This document shows, in pieces, positions 9,851-22,113 of a stretch of DNA of 64,000 nucleotides (position 1 is the first letter of the stretch; every line of letters starts with the position of its first letter). Where the stretch lies: assembly GCA_027257055.1 (NCBI GenBank), contig JAPVLO010000123.1, forward strand, positions 3,162,001-3,226,000. Direction: 5' to 3'. Position numbers and translations under genes: made by a program. This DNA comes from Cephalopachus bancanus. Lineage: Eukaryota; Chordata; Mammalia; Primates; Tarsiidae. The notes under the pieces were generated by a model. That model was not told the origin of the DNA. It did no database searches and saw only the letters and a list, made by a program, of their open reading frames with translations.

Positions 9851-10419
9851 TATGTGTTTCATTTTACAGATCTTGAAGTCTATTACTTGACCAGGGAAAT
9901 AGAGCTGGCATTGACATTCTGGTGTTCAAAGTCTTGGGAAAATAATATATTTCAGATTAAATACTTAATTGCCAAGCTGACGTGGTTTCAAGAAATAATG
10001 ACCTCACAGATTACGTAGTTGATCCAGGATGCTTGTTCCTTTTCTATCATGTGGTTGTCTTGCTCTACCTTTTTATGTCTATGTTATACAAAATACCTGT
10101 ATAGAGAATGATGAAGCCAACCATACAAAATAGATGTTTTGGTCTCCTTGACACGAGTAGCTTAGGATGCTCAGCTGACATTCTGTATGGTTGGCTTCCA
10201 CTGGTAGCCAGTGCCATATGCAGTGTCCAAATGACTGTGGACATACACCTTTCATAAATATTGATTGATGGTGGGTGGAGGAGGGAGTGTAGGCAGGTTG
10301 GAATTTTGGCACATCAGCATCTCCATTGAACTCACTGCCTGTTCCCGGTATAGCACTTTCATAACTTGCTCTCTCCCACTCTCCCTGTCACTCTAGGGTG
10401 TGGGACAGGCTTTCTCACC

Positions 10420-10530
10420 CTTTTCTCAGAGATGAGAAACTGAGGTTCAGAAGAGTTAAGCCACAGGCTCAGGTCACATAACTGATTGGCATCAGGGACA
10501 ACCCAAGAAACTTTGGGTGTTAGAATTCCT
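10420..10530 (-). repeat. MIR SINE fragment
   Basis: Reverse MIR core: gatgagaaactgaggttc, agaagagttaag, then ctcaggtcacataactg. Confidence 0.7.
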
Positions 10531-11419
10531 GTCTGGTCTTCTTATGGGCTTCAGTGCCTTTTACAAGAAAGCATAATGACAGGAAATGTGTAACTTGGAG
10601 TTATAGCCAGGCTTGAGTGGTGGCCCAGTAGTTCTTGCCATTTCTGGGAAGGGGGCACCTTGCCTTTTCATTTGGGTTTTGAGACTGTATTTCTTCTCGG
10701 AGTTTTAATGCCAGTGTGCTTCTTTCTGCTTTCTGGTGGTTTGGGTTTGCTCCAACGACGAATCCAAAAGACAAAGAGAGTTTGCAGTGTTCACAGCAAT
10801 CACATAGGCACCATGCTCAGCACGAAGCACTAATCCACACTAAGCATCAATCCACGGGGTCCTGGAGTGGGACTCCTTGCCTGCCTTTCTGAGTCCCTCT
10901 ACCCCAAAGCTGGCATCTTTAAGAGGGGATACCTAGGTTTCCTCTAGGGAAGCTCCGGCCTCAGTCTGCAGAGATGGAGACATTGGGAATAATGTCTATC
11001 CCGTGGCTGGGAGAAAACGAACTCGGCAGAGACAGCATGAAATACACGAGTGGGATTAGACTGTCAGTGTAGGCCAGAGAACATAAACTATTTCTTGTGT
11101 CCTTCTTAGGCTCAAGGGCAGGGGTAGAGCAGAGGGGAAACCTGCAACTATAATTATAAAATATAAATTTATACATATATAAAGGAAAGCCTGAGAGTGG
11201 ATATTAACCACTAAAACTCCTTGTACATTATAAACACCACAGGGATATGGAAAAGTAGTGTGGGGATTAAGGGCATCTTTTTGCTTTGGGACTAATTTAT
11301 TACTCTAGATTATACAGTTAAGGAGAAAGGGAAAATTGATACTTGGTTGTTTCTCTGTAAAAGTTAAATGTGAGTAATGGGAGGGTCCTGCCCTTGGCTG
11401 TAAACATGCAATGGTGGAG

Positions 11420-11600
11420 AATAAGGCAGCCGAGAGTTGAAGGGAGCAGAGCACTGTTTGGAAGACACAACTCTGGGTCTAGCCCTGGCTGTGCCACTGA
11501 TTGCCTGAGAGACTTTGGACAAGGCTCTTTCCCTCTGGGAGTCTCAGTTTATTCATCTGCAAAGTGGAGATGTTGAGCACAATGGTCTACAAAAGCCTCT
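11420..11600 (+). repeat. MIR SINE
   Basis: Forward MIR: ctggctgtgccactgatt, ttggacaaggctc, tctcagtttattcatctg, caaagtggagatg. Confidence 0.8.
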
Positions 11601-11849
11601 TGGGCTTAGATCTTTATGAGAGTCAAATTACACTTACTTTTTGGGACCCTAAAACCTTTCTCCTACTGTAAGGGCAGACTTTCTGGAAAATTCTTTTTAT
11701 CATTGATGGTGTATCAGAATCTTTAAAAAGCACAGGTACTTAACCTCACTCTTTGAAATCCTGAGCAAGCCTGCAGTGGAGCCCAGACATCTGTATTCAA
11801 GACAAACATAAAAGTAGAACATGCACATGGTCAAAAGCCAGACAACCAG

Positions 11850-12545
11850 TGAGAGATGTGGTTGGTTGTCTGATACCCACTCCCTACTCCTTCCTTGCTA
11901 AGATCTCCTTAGCAAGGTGTTGCCCAGAGTGGTCATGTGCAGTCACAGTCACCTGCTCCTCAGTTTCTGGTATCTTTTGTCAAATGGTGGGGAGGGAAGA
12001 GGAGAGGGTCATGTGACCCAACTCTGGCCAATAAGACTTAGAGGAAATCTGTGTAGGAGATTCTTGGAAAGTATTTGTTTTCATGATCAAAGAGAACAGA
12101 CAGAGGCAGTGGCGTCATCTCCCCCTTCTTTTGAACATGGCCATGATCACTGAAGCTGTAGCATACATTCACTCATTCATTAGCTCAACAATGTTTATTG
12201 AGCACTCACTGTGTACCGGGTAGGGTTTTAAGGTGCCGAGATACAGCCATGAAAAAACAAAGTCTCCATCCTCACAGAGCTGACATTCTAGGGCAGAAGC
12301 AGGACAATATACAAAGTACACAGGTAAAATATATGGATGTTCGATGAAGATAAATTCCATGGAGAAAAAAATAAAGTAAGAAAAGGGAGTTACCATGAGA
12401 GCAAAGCCAAGAAAGTAGCCCTGGTCCAGTGAGCCAATAAACCACTACTTCTGGGCTTCTAGTTATGACAAATAAACTGGTTTTGTTTAAGTCTCTGTTA
12501 ATTTGGTTTTCTATTACTTACAGCTGAGTGAATTCCTCAGTCTGT
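11850..12545 (+). repeat. Ancient unassigned repeat interrupted by a younger insertion
   Basis: The outer element shows ggtcatgtgacccaactc, tggccaataagactta, then (after the interruption) tttaagtctctgttaatt and ttctattacttacagctg. These are typical of an ancient mammalian LTR/MER-like family I cannot name. The interruption is the L2-like segment at about 12165-12410. Confidence 0.5.
12165..12410 (-). repeat. Ancient repeat fragment nested in another repeat
   Basis: cattcactcattcattagc, tgtttattgagcactcactg, ggtgccgagatacagcc, cctcacagagctgacatt. This is the same unassigned ancient family as at 9478. Confidence 0.5.
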
Positions 12546-12690
12546 GTATTGAGGGTGCAAAGAGACAAATAAGTCATCTGATTATTTCATCCTCACTCCC
12601 CAAGGCATGGACTCCTAACAGTTTCTTGGCTGCCTTCCAGAATTTTCTATGTTAATACAAGCCATATAAATATGTTATACATACAAGATC

Positions 12691-12735
12691 TTTCTCTCTC
12701 CCTCTCTCTCTCTCAATCTGTCTCTTTCTCTCTGT

Positions 12736-12782
<47 letters not shown>

Positions 12783-12808
12783 ACACACACACCCCCCCAC
12801 ACACACAT
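12691..12808. repeat. Compound (CT)n-(AC)n microsatellite
   Basis: A CT-rich tract passes directly into a nearly pure AC dinucleotide run of about 70 bp with a few interruptions (CTCAC, CCCCCCC). Confidence 0.95.
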
Positions 12809-12824
12809 CATGACAGCATAGCAT

Positions 12825-13010
12825 GGTGGTTGGGAGCCTGGTGTAGCAGCTGTATTGTTTGGTATATAGACAGCTTAAGTAATGGTCCCACCACTTATTA
12901 GCTATGTTATCTTGAACAAGTTGCTTAACATCTGTTTTCAATGTCCTCATCAGTAAAATGGGTTAATAAACTTACCTCACAGGTTTCTTCTGACGATTTA
13001 ATAAGCTACT
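12825..13010 (+). repeat. MIR SINE
   Basis: Forward MIR: gcatggtggttgggagcc, ccacttattagctatgtt, atcttgaacaagttgctt, cagtaaaatgggttaa. Confidence 0.85.
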
Positions 13011-13667
13011 GTGTAAAAACACACAGAAGTGTCCTTGGTACACTGCAACTACCCAGACGTGTTAACAATTTTATATGCAATGAGCATCATCCCATTACTC
13101 TCTTTTTTCACTCAATAATCTATTTGCACATTTTTTCAATATGCACAGAGATATCTTTTTTGACACTTGTGTAGTATTCCTCAGTATGGAAGAGATAGTA
13201 TTTTTTTCTCTTAATGACCATGGGACCTTCTGATGGGCACTCTGCTGGAGGACCATGTTCTAGAAGGATTTGTGCACATACAGAAGTGGGATAACAGCAA
13301 AACGGAGAACATGCTGAGACTGGCCTTACTTTCTTTTTTGTTATTTCTCCCTTTACAGAACTCCTATCTTCCACTTTCTTCTACCCACCCTGTGCAATTT
13401 TCCCTTTAGTTATGTGCAGGGCCAAGCATGCACATAGGGCAGTAGTTGTGAAACACTTTCCTTCAACATTTAATAACTTATTATTTCCAGACTTTTCTTC
13501 CATGAGACCACATCTCCAGTTTTAGGATGATCTCAAAAAAAGCAAACAAACCCAGAAGTCCTTTTTGCACAGATGCATACGATATCTAATTTGGAGCATT
13601 AGTCTTATGAAGGAAGAGATATTTAAAACAACTAGTCCAATGGGACACAAAGACATTAAATAAATCA

Positions 13668-13692
13668 TATAATAATAATAATAATAATAATA
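13668..13692 (+). repeat. (AAT)n microsatellite
   Basis: About eight copies of the trinucleotide AAT/TAA. Confidence 0.9.
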
Positions 13693-14214
13693 CAGGCCAG
13701 TGGGAGTAACTGATCTTAACTAATCTTGCCTTGTAGACATGTGCAAAGGATCAAGAAACAATCTGGCTGTGACAGGCTAGTTGGGTTTTTGATCAGAGAA
13801 TAAGAAGACATTCCAGGCAGTAAAGAGAATGGCATACACAAACCATGAAGTGAGACATTCAGGGAGCCTAGTGGTAGGATTGATGGGAAGGAATGCATGG
13901 AATGGAGTCAGAGAAAGTGGTTGGGGTGAACTGAGAAGGGTATTAGGTCCCACTGAGTCACTGAACAGCAGCAGCTCTGGTCTCCAGCCAGGCATCATGC
14001 ACAGCAATGCTGATGAGATGCAGCGTCTTCTAGAATTCTAATTCTTGCCTAGGCACACACTCTGGGCTTCTTCCCTGTCCCACCACCCAGCTCTGCCATT
14101 CTGTGGGGCACCAAAGGAAAGCAGGTGCAGTGAATAAGTTTTGGGGAGGAATACAGAAAAGTAGGTCATGGGCAGTGAGGAGATTAAAATGATGTGTCTC
14201 TGTCTTGAAGGTGG

Positions 14215-14700
14215 ATGGATTCCAGATATTAGTCAAGATTCTTTCAGTTGCTGTCCCAGGTGAACCCTGGCTCACTTACATGACATGAGAAGGCTATATT
14301 TAAGGGGCAGTGGGATAAAAGAATGGGTTACATACCCCACCTTGGGAAGCCAGATCCAGAGATTTCAGTAAGAGGTTCAGGGTTTTCTCTCCAGGGAGCT
14401 TTTATTAGGGAAACTTTTCCTCTAGCAGGTATGCCCTCTTTCATAAATGTTGTATTTCTGAAGGGGATAATCCAATTAGTCCATTCTTTGGTCTAGTGTC
14501 TTTGTGGGTGAAATCAATTAACTGTGGCCAGAGAATGGTGGGGGTGATGACCCAAGCTTGGGCCCCAAAGGTTGGAGAGACCTGTTATGAGATGAGCAGC
14601 ATGCACCCACATCCGTCCAAAATGGCGGGTCCCAATTTGAGAATCCTTGGAAAGAGTAAATGAGGAAAATCTCCAGGAATGAAGCAAAGATGCCCTCCAT
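14215..14700. other. Ancient repeat-like DNA, unassigned
   Basis: gattctttcagttgctgt followed by caggtgaaccctggctca resembles an ancient interspersed repeat I cannot name. Nothing coding is seen. Confidence 0.3.
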
Positions 14701-15279
14701 TCAAAGCTTGCTGTAGGGCAGTTAGAGCTACTGTTGCTGGATCCAGGCTCTAAGAAATTTGGACTTCATAATTTATGAACGCAACAGGGAGCCAACCAAT
14801 CCATTCAGCACACATGAAATATTTCAAGTGAGGCACCAGGGAACTGGAGCAGGTTTTAGAGAAGATGGATTTACATCTGGCAATAAAATCCCAACTCCAG
14901 TAACCTTTGCACTTAGGTCTGGATTTTGTCTGGATATTAAAGCTTTTATAAGTGTTTAAGAGCACGAACTCTGTAGGGGTTGGAATTTCTCTTGCCTTCT
15001 CCCGCCAGGGATTAGGCTGCCAGGACGAGGTTGGAGGGCCTACTACCTTTCATTTTCCTGGTAGTGGGACTCTTTGCCTTGAGTATGTTTCATCTCTTCC
15101 CACAGAAGGGCTTGGTTGGTTTCATGGCTCCTTGAATGATGTACTTAACCTTGTTTCACTTGAAAATGGGGGTGTTCCTACTAACCTCATAGGGCTGTCA
15201 TGAACACTACTAACTCCATAACATATTTGAAATCATTTTGTAAAATAACAAATGGATAAATGCAAATATGATCTTTCTT

Positions 15280-15460
15280 GGAGCCTCAGCTTTGTCTTAG
15301 GGAAGTCATCTCCTTTCTCTGAACCTCAGTTTCCTCGTTTATAAACTATAAGAACAACAGTGCCTCTCTCATGATGTTATTGTGGGGTTAAATGGTAGTA
15401 CATGTAAGTGGCTATGTAAGGGCTGAGCACAGGGTCAGTGTACAGCATGTGCCAATTCTC
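15280..15460 (+). repeat. MIR SINE
   Basis: Forward MIR: tttctctgaacctcagtt, tcctcgtttataaacta, gttattgtggggttaaat, agggctgagcacagggt. Confidence 0.8.
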
Positions 15461-15919
15461 CCCACACCCTGGGGAACTGTTCAAGAAGTCAAACCTGACA
15501 ATCATGGTACATGCAGGTGTCTCTAGGGATTAGGAGACCTTTGGAATCCCTATCTGTGGTAGGTAATCCTAGTACTCACCTATAAACACTTCTCCCTGTC
15601 TTCCCGGGAATACTGGAGACAACACTTTCAAGCCTTCTTTTAGCTGAATAGACCATGTTGCTAGTTTGGGACACAGAAATATAAGCAGTGTGAGTCACTT
15701 TCAGGCTGAGGCAGTCTCTGTGTGAGATGCCTATCTCTTTTGCTCCCCTTCTTCTGCAAACGTGCAGGTTTTGTGATGACATGTGGAGTTACTGGATCTC
15801 TGAGTCACTGCATGGAGGATAGTTGACCTTCAGAGTCTCAGACATGTAGCAAACTTTGCATAAATGAAGACACTGATATTAGGTAGATAATTGTTATTGC
15901 AGCATGTCCTAGCCTATTT

Positions 15920-16110
15920 AGAGTAATACACGAGTCTATTGCTTGCTACCTATGGGATCTTGAGCAAATAATTGAACTTCTCTGAGTCTTACTTTGCTCA
16001 TCTGTAAAATGGGATAAATAATACCATGAACTCATCAGGTTGTTAATGAGATGATGTATGTAAAGTGCTTAGCACAGGGTTTGGCATACAGAATGAACTG
16101 ATGGTTGGTG
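15920..16110 (+). repeat. MIR SINE
   Basis: Forward MIR: gggatcttgagcaaataa, ttgaacttctctgagtct, catctgtaaaatgggata, taaagtgcttagcacagg. Confidence 0.85.
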
Positions 16111-17284
16111 GCAGCAGTTACAGAAAAAATGGTAGTGATGTGATGGTGATGAAGATGATGATAGTGATGCTATTAACCAGGAAACTTGGCCCTTCTGTTC
16201 TTAGTGCTATGAATTCCTTTTTTCTTTCAAGGAGAATGTGAAACCAGGCTTCATGGTAAAATAATTGCTATCATGTTATGAGCATTAATTACAATATATG
16301 TCGCATACTTGGGGAAGAGTTTAGCATTTAGCAGATGCTCAATAAATCTTAGCAGTTCTTACATTTCTGGAGGATAGATAATTTGAATACATTATTCTGT
16401 ATTCACAAAGCTTGGATCAAAGAAAGAGGTCTATCAATATAAAATAGCGAGCAGAGGAAATGAGAGCAATTTTTATGGTATTTGAGGTATTTGTATATTT
16501 TTGAATCCACTTTTGATCTATGTAGAAATTTTAATTTAATTTAATCAATTTACTTTTAATTAAAAATTATGAACCTCTGTCATAGAATCATACTAGTCAT
16601 ATTTTTCGGTTCTTAGTCAATTATTACCATTCTTTGGGTGAGGCTCCTTCTTGCTAACTTATTTCCAATTTTTAAAATAATTCTCATCCCCTTCCCATGA
16701 TATGCACATGGGTGATGTATATTAAATGTGTACTGTGTTTTTGTGTGTGTGTTTTCAATTTAATAATGTGAAATGTATTGCTCTGAAAATTTTGCTCTGT
16801 CTTCTACTTTTCTCATAAAGTATTCTGCAATCTGTCCACATTTCTTTATGTACATCAAATTTATTGTTCCTCCTTATTATATAATATTCCATGTAGTCAT
16901 TTTTTACCAACCAGAAAATTGGAGTTACCAGAATACCTCTATGCCTCAGTCAAGGCTGCTATACTAAAAATGTTGTCTTCATTTTGTACTGAGTAAACCC
17001 GTCATTAAAATATGGCTTTAGGATACTATTATAGTGATGGTGATAGCATATGCTCAGGTGCCCACATGAAGAATTATGGTAGGAAAGAACTAGAAGCCAG
17101 TTCCCTGATATTATGTTTCTCTGTTGTGTATATGTGCGTAGGTGCTTTTGGCTATATTGTACTTTTCAGTGTTTTAAATAAATACTCCAATTTACATAAT
17201 TGATGTGAATTTTCATGGTGCATGAAACTATAAACTCAGGGCTATGATGTCAATTAGAACAGTCAGTACTCCACAGTAAAAACA

Positions 17285-17430
17285 GCCTTGAGTTTCGAGG
17301 CAGGTGATCTATATTCAAGCTTGGGTTCTGTCTCTTTGCTAGCTGAGTAATTTGAGTCAAGCCATTTAATTTCTTCCATAGAGAATAATAAATATGGGAG
17401 TGTCATGAGGCTGAGATGACATAACAATCA
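17285..17430 (+). repeat. MIR SINE fragment
   Basis: Forward MIR: gggttctgtctctttgct, agctgagtaatttgagtc, aagccatttaatttcttc. Confidence 0.7.
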
Positions 17431-17669
17431 GACTGGCTAGAGAAATGTAGTATTGTATCATACTTTGTTTCAAATACGGATTTTAAAACTAGATGGAGTT
17501 AGCAAACACTGAAGTGTGTGCTCTGATCCTGTCGCTTCCCATTTTGTGCCCATGAAAGATGTGGATAACTAAGCTGGGTACAGCCTCAGGGTCCTTTTCA
17601 ACTTAGCACTCCAGGAAGTCACCAACACCTGATGAGAGCTGCCTTGCATCTACAATTTCATATTTGCCA

Positions 17670-17960
17670 TTCCTGACTTAGGCACTGTGTTAGGTCCACT
17701 GGGGAAATAGCAGAGATGAACAAGTCCCAGGTCTGTCCTCAGAAAACTTGGAGTCAAGAATGGAACACAAACACGATGAACTCTCACACAAGGTAAGGAT
17801 AATCTTATAATATGTCACCAAAGAACCATGATTACACAGAAGATTGGGAGATTGATTCCACAGATAGGCATCACTGAACACTTCCTGGAAGCCTTCAAAG
17901 CTAAGTCTTTCAGCTAAGTCTTCCAAGTCAGAGAGAGTTTGACAGGTGCACATGCAGGAA
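17670..17960. repeat. Ancient repeat fragment (L2/MIR-era)
   Basis: ttaggcactgtgttaggt, agcagagatgaacaagtc, ttggagtcaagaatgg. The pattern is of an ancient repeat, family not assigned. Confidence 0.45.
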
Positions 17961-18162
17961 ATAACATTCTAGGGGGGAGAAAGAGGGTAGCCAAATTTAA
18001 CATGTGAGAAGTATAAAGTTTGTGTGGATAGTGGCCTTATCTGGTTTAAATCCAGGTGACGTTCTATAAGATAAACAAGATATACTGAACATAATAAGAC
18101 GTTCAGAATATTTTCTTCTGCTGCTGCTATTACTAGTAGTACCCTTTTCAGTACTAACTGAT

Positions 18163-18250
18163 ACTTGTTGAACATTTATGCTGTTCCAAGCACAGTGCTA
18201 GGCACTTCAAATACATAATCTAATTTGATAATCATAAAAACACTATGAAA
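18163..18250 (-). repeat. MIR/L2-type fragment
   Basis: tgttgaacatttatgctg, aagcacagtgctaggca and taatttgataatcataa are typical of an ancient SINE/LINE end. Confidence 0.5.
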
Positions 18251-18254
18251 TAAT

Positions 18255-18690
18255 GTATTGGTTACTATGTAACAAGCTACTCCATAATGCAGTAGCTTCA
18301 AGGAACAATCATCCATTATTTACTATGAGTCTAAAGAAGTTCTTCAAATCTAGGCCAAACTTGGATGATCTCAGACTAACTCACATGTCTGAGTTTAACT
18401 GATGGCTGAGTCCTGGCTGATCTTAGGTGGCCTAATCTTGGCTATTGACTGTTTTACCATCCTTTCAGCAGGCTAACTTGGGCTTAGTGACATGCCAGTA
18501 ACAGGATTCTGTGGAAGAGAGGGGAAACATGCGAAGCCTCTTGAGGTCTAGGCTTGGAACTGGCACATAGTCACTTCTCTTGTGCTCTGCTTGCTTCACC
18601 TGATGAGCCCATATGCAAGAAGGGGCCATCCTTCTGATGGGAGCTTCTAGAAAATCACACAGTAATCAATCTACTACAAGTCGTAGCTAC
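18255..18690. repeat. Ancient LTR-like repeat, unassigned
   Basis: ggttactatgtaacaagc, actccataatgcagtagc, tcatccattatttac, gatggctgagtcctggct. It resembles a common ancient mammalian element of which two further relatives occur in this window (55205 and 58929). The family is not certain. Confidence 0.4.
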
Positions 18691-19459
18691 TATTATTCTT
18701 TTCATGTTTTAGATGGAGAACTCTTTCTCCAGGAGGTGGGGTGTCTTGTCCAAGTTTATGTAACTAGCAAGTGAAGAACTTGCACTTGGCTTAGTAGGCA
18801 GTGGAGAGTAAATAAAGTTCTTGAGTATGATAGTGACCCTATCAGCTGAAAAAGAAGTGAGAGCTATTTCTATGGTTAAATGATGGCACCATGGAGAATG
18901 CAAATCTTGATCATTTCAGCTGACTTTTATTTTTTGTCACAAATGTATTATGGTCTTGGGACTTTGCACTCTCTTTGCAGCACTTTGGTTACGTTGTTGG
19001 TTTTTGAAAGACACCCTTATTGGACTGTCTTTGCTCCAGGCCTTTAATCATCTGTGCTTTTCAGGAAACCAAACACCATCCTTTCAGGAAACCCTTCCCA
19101 GCATGTGTTGGGAGTTTTAGATATCTCCAAGCTGAAGAGGCATGTCAGTCTAAGAATTCATCCAGGTAGTCACACCAGCATCCCGTGTGCAGCTGCCATT
19201 GACTGAGTGCTCTGGAGATGGCAGATAATTAGCTTGGACTTTGTATCCCCAGGTGCCTCACTTGCCATCAGCTAGGGGTCTGGACATGGAAACATGGGGC
19301 ACTTCCTGGAGCCAGATGCAAATCTGAACTCCACCCTTCAATAGACGGGTTGCAAAGCTGTACACCTGCTAGATCAGGGGACTGGAGGTAACAAGGCACA
19401 CAGTGGTTTCATTTTCTCCAAGGTCAAGGTCAAGAGGTGACCACTTACACAGGAGAGTC

Positions 19460-19690
19460 TAGTGTAGCTTAGTGGAAGGTTAGGAACTCTTTTAAAAATA
19501 ATAATAATAATAATTATACTAGGTTAGGAACTCTTGCTTTGAAGAAAGACAAACTCAGGGTTGGGTCCTGCACCCCATTTCCTCTCTGTGTGATCCATTG
19601 GACAGGGATTTAAGCTTTCTGGGCTGTAGTGTCTTCTTCCAAAATGAAGGTGGTAATATCTACTTAACAGGGCTGTCATCAGAATTTACC
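19460..19690 (+). repeat. MIR SINE carrying a small A/T-rich insertion
   Basis: MIR-like order: gtgtagcttagtggaagg, tctgtgtgatccattgg, ttaagctttctgggctgt, aaaatgaaggtggtaa. A 29-bp ATA-rich insert (19492-19520) is flanked by 15-bp identical direct repeats. Confidence 0.65.
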
Positions 19691-19878
19691 GAGCTAGTGC
19701 ATGGAAGCCCTCTCAGTAGCCACGCTGACCAAGAACATGGCCATATCATTGGAAGAGGGAAATCTGAAGTCTTGCAGGGCTGTCCAGGACAGAGCCAAGT
19801 GCTGCTCTGGGCCCCGATATTTGAACAGTTCCACCTCCTGCTGCTATGCCGTGCTTGGGGAGACCCACTGTGTCCATG

Positions 19879-20030
19879 ATTGTTGAAACTAGTTACATAT
19901 TAGAATGCCTTGGGGAGCTTTAACATATCTCAGTGTCCCAGTCCTTTCCTAGACCAATTATATCAAAACCTCTGGGGATGTGGCTCAGGAATCAGTATTG
20001 CTTAAAGCTCCCCAGCAGGGATGGAATTAG
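19879..20030 (+). repeat. MER5A-like hAT non-autonomous element
   Basis: acatattagaatgccttg, gggagctttaacat, ctagaccaattatatc, cctctggggatgtgg and cttaaagctccccag follow the MER5A order, with its internal mirror-like ends. Confidence 0.8.
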
Positions 20031-20454
20031 AGTCAGGTGAATGAATTGCTAGTTTGCAAAATTTGAGGCCCTTGCACTTGCATGCTCCTACAAATGAGTG
20101 CCTCCTTAAGTGTGGTGCTTCACTGGCTCACTCTGGTCCTGGTCTCCAAAGTTCCAGCAATCACTAAAAGTATAAACTCACACGATGTATTCATGGGTCA
20201 CAGAACTGGCCTGGCTCCAGCCTACCCTCCTGTTCTGTCTTCCTTTATTTCCCTTCATTCATCTATACTTCCCCAGCAGATAGAATTAATCGTTTAGTTC
20301 CAAACTTCCAAATAATCCCAGTGTTTAGCAAAAAGGGATCACTTGGTTAAAAGGACTCACTCTCTTAAGTGTGTAGTTTAGTACATTTAAAAAATCTTTA
20401 CCTTTCTCGGAGGTATGCTCCCATGTCCCAGGGACTTCTCAAGAGATCCTTCTG

Positions 20455-20926
20455 GGCCAGGCTTGGTGGCTCAGCCTGTAATCCCAGCATTTTGGGAGGT
20501 CGAGGCAAGTGGATTGCCTGAGCCGGCGGGTTTGAGACCAGCCCGGACAACTTGGCGAGACCTCGTCTCTACAATAAAATAAAAAATAGCCAGGCATGGT
20601 AGTGTGGGCCTGTAGTTATGGCTACTTGAAAGGCTGAGGCGGAAGGATAGCCTGTAATCCCAGCATTTTGGGAGGTCGAGGCAAGTGGATTGCCTGAGCC
20701 GGCGGGTTTGAGACCAGCCCGGACAACTTGGCGAGACCTCGTCTCTACAATAAAATAAAAAATAGCCAGGCATGGTAGTGTGGGCCTGTAGTTATGGCTA
20801 CTTGAAAGGCTGAGGCGGAAGGATAGCTGGAGCCCAGCAGGTTGATGCTGGGGTGGCTGTAAGCGTGCGTGTCACTGCACTCCAATCTGGGCGAAGGAGT
20901 AAGACTCCAACTCAAAAAAAAAAAAA
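20455..20926 (+). repeat. Alu SINE with an internal 176-bp tandem duplication
   Basis: Dimeric 7SL-derived Alu: GGTGGCTCAGCCTGTAATCC at the start, and CACTGCACTCCAATCTGG near the end, then GACTCCAACTC and an A tail. Near-matching flanks (agatccttctg before, agatttccttctg after) suggest target-site duplication. The block 20473-20648 is repeated without a difference at 20649-20824, which lengthens the element. Confidence 0.93.
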
Positions 20927-21390
20927 GATTTCCTTCTGGATAATAATGTATTTTCCTCGGGAAGGTTCTGATTAATTTTTTTAAAATGCTTTCTATATTG
21001 TAGCCCCTGATTGCTATGTTTATCATGTCATGTTGTGGTAGGCTTTCCATGGGAAAAGAGGGGTCATGTTTGTCCATTTTTATGGCACCTTATTGTGTAG
21101 CAATAAAGAGTTGGAGCATATTAGGCACTTTCAAAATGACTGGTCTTATGTGTAGGCTTCATTTCATCTTCTCCCTTTGGACCTAGCAGTTCAGTTTCAC
21201 CATCACTCTCAGAGCAGCAGAGGGCAGGGACCGACTGTGAACGCCACACCTTGCACATGGTAGGAGCACAGGAAATGCTACAATGAGGCAAAGCACCTGG
21301 GGCCCCGGAAGTCATGCCCTCGTTCTCAGTCCACCATGAGCTTTAAGAAGCCCCTGAGAAAAGGCACAAGGTGCTAACAGCTCAGGAGTT

Positions 21391-22113
21391 CTAAGCGAGA
21401 AAGACTAGCACCTGGACAGGAGTCTGCCTCCTGTAGACACGTGTGGGGGAGGCTCGATGAGGCTGTGGCTTGAGACTGGGGCAGCCCAGGGTGAAGGTCT
21501 GGGGCTCCCTGCTCCAGCAAGGATGGCAGGGAGGAAAGACGGAAGGCCTCTTCTTTCCTCCCCAGTCGCTTCCTAGGGCTTGGGGTAGGATTTGGGAGGA
21601 CGAGGGGAGGGCTGGAGGAGACAGCCTGGAGCTCAATTGGACATCAGATATGCTACAAGCTGCCCCTCTTTGAGGACATGTATCTGTGAAAGAGGACTGC
21701 GATTCAGACCCGCATGTGCAGCAGCCAAAATCTTTTTTTATTAAAATGCTTTGTGCTCCAGGATACCAGGGAGTTAAGCTGATCTGTCTCCGAGAGTATG
21801 TTTGCCCAGAGCACACTATTAGATACTTTGTCTCCTTTAAAATAATATTAAGAGATGGCTTTATGTCTCTCTGTTTCTGTCCTCTCTTGCAACCTGCAGA
21901 AACCGGGCCAGGAGAAGAGACCACTTGCCTACCTTTCTGGGAAGGGCCTGGGTGGACTGTAAACTGAGGCCTGTCAGTCTCCTGGATCTCCGGCCGAGGG
22001 CAAGCTGGAGAAGGCAAGTACTGGTTTGATTTTTCATGCATCATTTGTGAAAACATGGCATTATCCACCAGGAGGAAGAGAGTATCTCCATCCCCTGGTA
22101 TAAATGCTATCAC
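21391..22113 (-). other. Uncharacterised 240-codon open frame, probably non-coding
   Basis: The longest open frame outside IRX6 and repeats. The conceptual product is rich in Ser, Pro and Gln with no recognised domain, signal peptide or membrane segment. It runs through DNA of mixed composition and has no supporting splice or promoter signals that I can see. I read it as a chance frame, but it should be tested. Confidence 0.15.

Noticed and set aside
16135..16168. GATGATG-type run as a regulatory repeat
   Set aside because: Short imperfect GAT/TGATG slippage next to a MIR; nothing suggests function.
20471..20773. 100-codon minus-strand open frame
   Set aside because: It lies entirely in the antisense strand of the duplicated Alu.
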